The notes beneath the pieces are model-generated. The model had not been told where the DNA came from, ran no database searches, and saw only the letters and a program-made list of their open reading frames with translations. From Hydrogenophaga aromaticivorans (GTDB lineage: Bacteria > Pseudomonadota > Gammaproteobacteria > Burkholderiales > Burkholderiaceae_C): DNA of 64,000 bases. Each line of letters begins with the position of its first letter. Position 1 is the first letter of the stretch. Position numbers and translations under genes: made by a program. The stretch spans positions 56,539 through 120,538 of the forward strand of contig NZ_VYGV01000007.1 of assembly GCF_013387465.1 (NCBI RefSeq), given 5' to 3'. This document shows, piece by piece, positions 61,732 to 64,000 of this stretch.

Positions 61732-64000
61732 ATGCACACCATCATCGCGCAGATCGCGCAGGAAATCCGGGTCGGCGTTCATCAGGTCAAGGCGGCTGTG
61801 GAGCTGCTCGACGGGGGCTCCACCGTGCCCTTCATCGCGCGCTACCGCAAGGAAGCCACCGGCGGCCTGGACGACATCCAGCTGCGCGAGCTCGAATACC
61901 GCCTGGGCTATTTGCGTGAGCTCGAAGACCGGCGCGCGACCGTGCTGAAAAGCATCGACGAGCAGGGCAAGCTGACACCCGCGCTGCGAGCGGCCGTCGC
62001 CGCCGCGCCCACCAAGCAGGAGTTGGAAGACCTGTACCTGCCGTTCAAGCAGAAGCGCCGGACCAAAGGCCAGATCGCGCGCGAGTTCGGCATCGAGCCG
62101 CTGGCCGACAAGCTGTTTGCCGACCCGACACTGGACCCGATGGCCGAGGCCGCGGCCTTCACGAAGCCGCCCGAGGTGCTGGACGACGGCAAACCGGGTG
62201 CCGATTTTTCCACCGTGCCCGCCGTGCTCGACGGCGTGCGCGACATCCTGAGTGAACGCTGGGCCGAAGACGCGGCGTTGCTGCAGAGCCTGCGCGAGTG
62301 GCTCTGGACCGAAGGCCTGCTCCAGAGCAAGCTGGTGGCGGGCAAGGATGAAAACCACCCCGACGTGGCCAAGTTCCGCGATTACTTTGACTACGACGAA
62401 CCGATCAGCCGCGTGCCCTCGCACCGCGCCCTGGCGGTGTTCCGCGGCCGCTCGCTGGAGATCCTGGATGCCAAGCTGGTGCTGCCCGAGCCGGAAGCCG
62501 TGCTCACCGCCAGCGGCAAGCCGGCGCCCACGGTGTCGCTGGCCGAAGGCCGCATCGCGCTGCACCTGCGCTGGAGCCACCAGGGCCGCAAGGCCGACGA
62601 CCTGCTGCGCAAGTGCGTGGCCTGGACCTGGCGCGTCAAGCTCAGCCTGTCCAGCGAGCGCGACCTGTTCGCCCGCCTGCGCGAGAGCGCCGAAGCGGTG
62701 GCGATCAAGGTGTTTGCCGACAACCTGCGCGACCTGCTGCTGGCCGCACCCGCCGGCCCGCGCGTCGTGATGGGGCTGGACCCGGGCATCCGCACCGGCG
62801 TGAAAGTGGCGGTGGTGGACGCCACCGGCAAGCTGGTGGACACGTCCACCGTGTACCCGCACGAACCCCGGCGCGACTGGGACGGCTCGCTGCACACCCT
62901 GGCCCAACTGTGCGAGAAGCACGGCGTGAGCCTGATCGCCATTGGCAACGGCACCGCCAGCCGCGAGACCGACAAACTGGCCGCCGACCTGATCAAGCTG
63001 ATCCAGAAGGGCACCGATGCCAGCCACCCTTGCCACGGCATGCAGAAGGTGGTGGTGAGCGAGGCGGGCGCTTCGGTGTATTCCGCGAGCGAATTCGCCT
63101 CGCAGGAAATGCCCGACGTGGACGTGAGCCTGCGCGGTGCCGCTTCCATCGCGCGCCGCCTGCAGGACCCGCTGGCCGAGCTGGTGAAGATCGACCCCAA
63201 GAGCATTGGCGTGGGCCAGTACCAGCACGACGTGAACCAGAGCGAACTCGCGCGCACGCTGGAAGCGGTGGTCGAAGACTGTGTGAACGGTGTGGGCGTG
63301 GACCTCAACACCGCCAGCGTGCCGCTGCTGTCGCGCGTTTCGGGCCTCTCGGCCACGGTGGCGAAATCGGTGGTGCGCTGGCGAGAGGCCAACGGCGCGT
63401 TCAGGAACCGCCAGCAATTGCTGGACGTGACCGGCCTGGGTGCCAAGACCTTCGAACAAAGCGCGGGCTTCCTGCGCATCCGCGGCGGCGACAACCCGCT
63501 GGACATGACCGGTGTGCACCCGGAAACCTATCCGGTGGTCGAGCAGATCATGGCCCAGACTGGCCAGCCGGTGGCCGCGCTCATGGGCCGCGCCGACATG
63601 CTCAAGACGCTGCGTCCCGAGCTGTTCGCCAATGAAAAATTTGGTGTCATCACGGTGAAAGACATCTTCTCCGAGCTGGAAAAGCCCGGCCGCGATCCGC
63701 GCCCGGATTTCCAGGTGGCGCGTTTCAACGACGGTGTGGACGACATCAATGACCTGCGCGAAGGCATGATCCTGGAGGGTACGGTCAGCAACGTCGCCCA
63801 GTTCGGGGCGTTCATCGATCTGGGTGTGCACCAGGACGGTCTGGTCCATGTGAGCCAACTGGCGCACAAGTTCGTCAACGACGCGCGAGAGGTGGTCAAG
63901 ACCGGCGACATTGTCAAGGTCAAGGTGATGGAAGTGGACGTGGCGCGCAAGCGCATCGGTCTGTCCATGAAGCTGGGTGATGCCCCGGGCCGTTCTGGGC
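61732..64000 (+). CDS. tex: Tex family RNA-binding transcription accessory protein, 3' end cut by window
   Basis: Nucleic-acid binding protein conserved in bacteria, involved in transcription and stress tolerance. The frame runs from the ATG at 61732 to the window edge (756 residues of a usual 770-800). Order of domains: Tex N-terminal helical part (VPFIARYRKEATGGLDDIQLRELE at about 33), YqgF/RuvC-like domain beginning VVMGLDPGIRTGVKVAVVD near residue 346, helix-hairpin-helix region (GVGVDLNTASVPLLSRVSGL, near 520), and the S1 RNA-binding domain (LEGTVSNVAQFGAFIDLGVHQDGLVHVS, near 680-750). Only the last few residues are missing. Confidence 0.95.
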   Translation, partial: MHTIIAQIAQEIRVGVHQVKAAVELLDGGSTVPFIARYRKEATGGLDDIQLRELEYRLGYLRELEDRRATVLKSIDEQGKLTPALRAAVAAAPTKQELEDLYLPFKQKRRTKGQIAREFGIEPLADKLFADPTLDPMAEAAAFTKPPEVLDDGKPGADFSTVPAVLDGVRDILSERWAEDAALLQSLREWLWTEGLLQSKLVAGKDENHPDVAKFRDYFDYDEPISRVPSHRALAVFRGRSLEILDAKLVLPEPEAVLTASGKPAPTVSLAEGRIALHLRWSHQGRKADDLLRKCVAWTWRVKLSLSSERDLFARLRESAEAVAIKVFADNLRDLLLAAPAGPRVVMGLDPGIRTGVKVAVVDATGKLVDTSTVYPHEPRRDWDGSLHTLAQLCEKHGVSLIAIGNGTASRETDKLAADLIKLIQKGTDASHPCHGMQKVVVSEAGASVYSASEFASQEMPDVDVSLRGAASIARRLQDPLAELVKIDPKSIGVGQYQHDVNQSELARTLEAVVEDCVNGVGVDLNTASVPLLSRVSGLSATVAKSVVRWREANGAFRNRQQLLDVTGLGAKTFEQSAGFLRIRGGDNPLDMTGVHPETYPVVEQIMAQTGQPVAALMGRADMLKTLRPELFANEKFGVITVKDIFSELEKPGRDPRPDFQVARFNDGVDDINDLREGMILEGTVSNVAQFGAFIDLGVHQDGLVHVSQLAHKFVNDAREVVKTGDIVKVKVMEVDVARKRIGLSMKLGDAPGRSG

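Overview
The window is a 64 kb piece of a high-GC chromosome, and the gene content points to a betaproteobacterium of the order Burkholderiales, most likely the family Comamonadaceae (Hydrogenophaga/Acidovorax-like). The indicators are a Bug-family solute receptor, an AtuA-type pair, several beta-oxidation and SDR genes, and short GC-rich dispersed repeats. The assignment is inferred from gene content and codon use; no marker gene is present. No tRNA, rRNA, IS element or CRISPR array was seen.

Left part (1-32 kb) is a catabolic region. It opens with a truncated selO on the minus strand. A plus-strand series follows: acyl-CoA synthetase, two paralogous LivK-type receptors, the LivHMGF ABC transporter, a FadB-type bifunctional beta-oxidation enzyme, a thiolase, a hotdog thioesterase, an AtuA-like protein with its small partner, and a Bug receptor. 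The synthetase and the FadB-type gene share a near-identical palindromic operator (843-862 and 9390-9409), so uptake, activation and oxidation of an acyl substrate are probably co-regulated. A minus-strand operon (19964 to 16038) encodes an SDR, a styrene-monooxygenase-like FAD oxygenase, its flavin reductase and a dienelactone hydrolase/SnoaL fusion, divergent from an AraC regulator. From 21.2 to 30.3 kb there is a second acyl-CoA block (two acyl-CoA dehydrogenases, three SDRs, a thioesterase, a medium-chain reductase, a GST and a GNAT). An Ogt-type DNA repair gene, a second AraC gene and a VOC protein follow.

The middle (32.4-36.4 kb, minus strand) is a four-gene operon that looks like a curli/holdfast-type export system. 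It encodes a small secreted protein with three imperfect repeats, a small exported protein, a CsgG-like outer-membrane lipoprotein with a DUF4384-like end, and a Sel1-like repeat protein.

The right part (36.9-61.6 kb) is the most unusual. Two tandem, 97% identical NarL-type response regulators and a membrane histidine kinase come first. Next are two giant RTX proteins of 3589 and 2208 residues carrying three animal-type haem peroxidase modules, with all recognisable haem-site residues kept. A third regulator and a second kinase of the same type close the block. The giant genes end in an identical 760-bp tract and strong terminators. The AT-rich intergenic gaps of this block share sequence motifs (TGAAACA core; ACAAARAGATTTTGT) that may be binding sites of the local regulators. 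I infer a locally controlled extracellular peroxidase/surface-fibre system; its type I exporter is not in the window. The window ends inside a tex gene.
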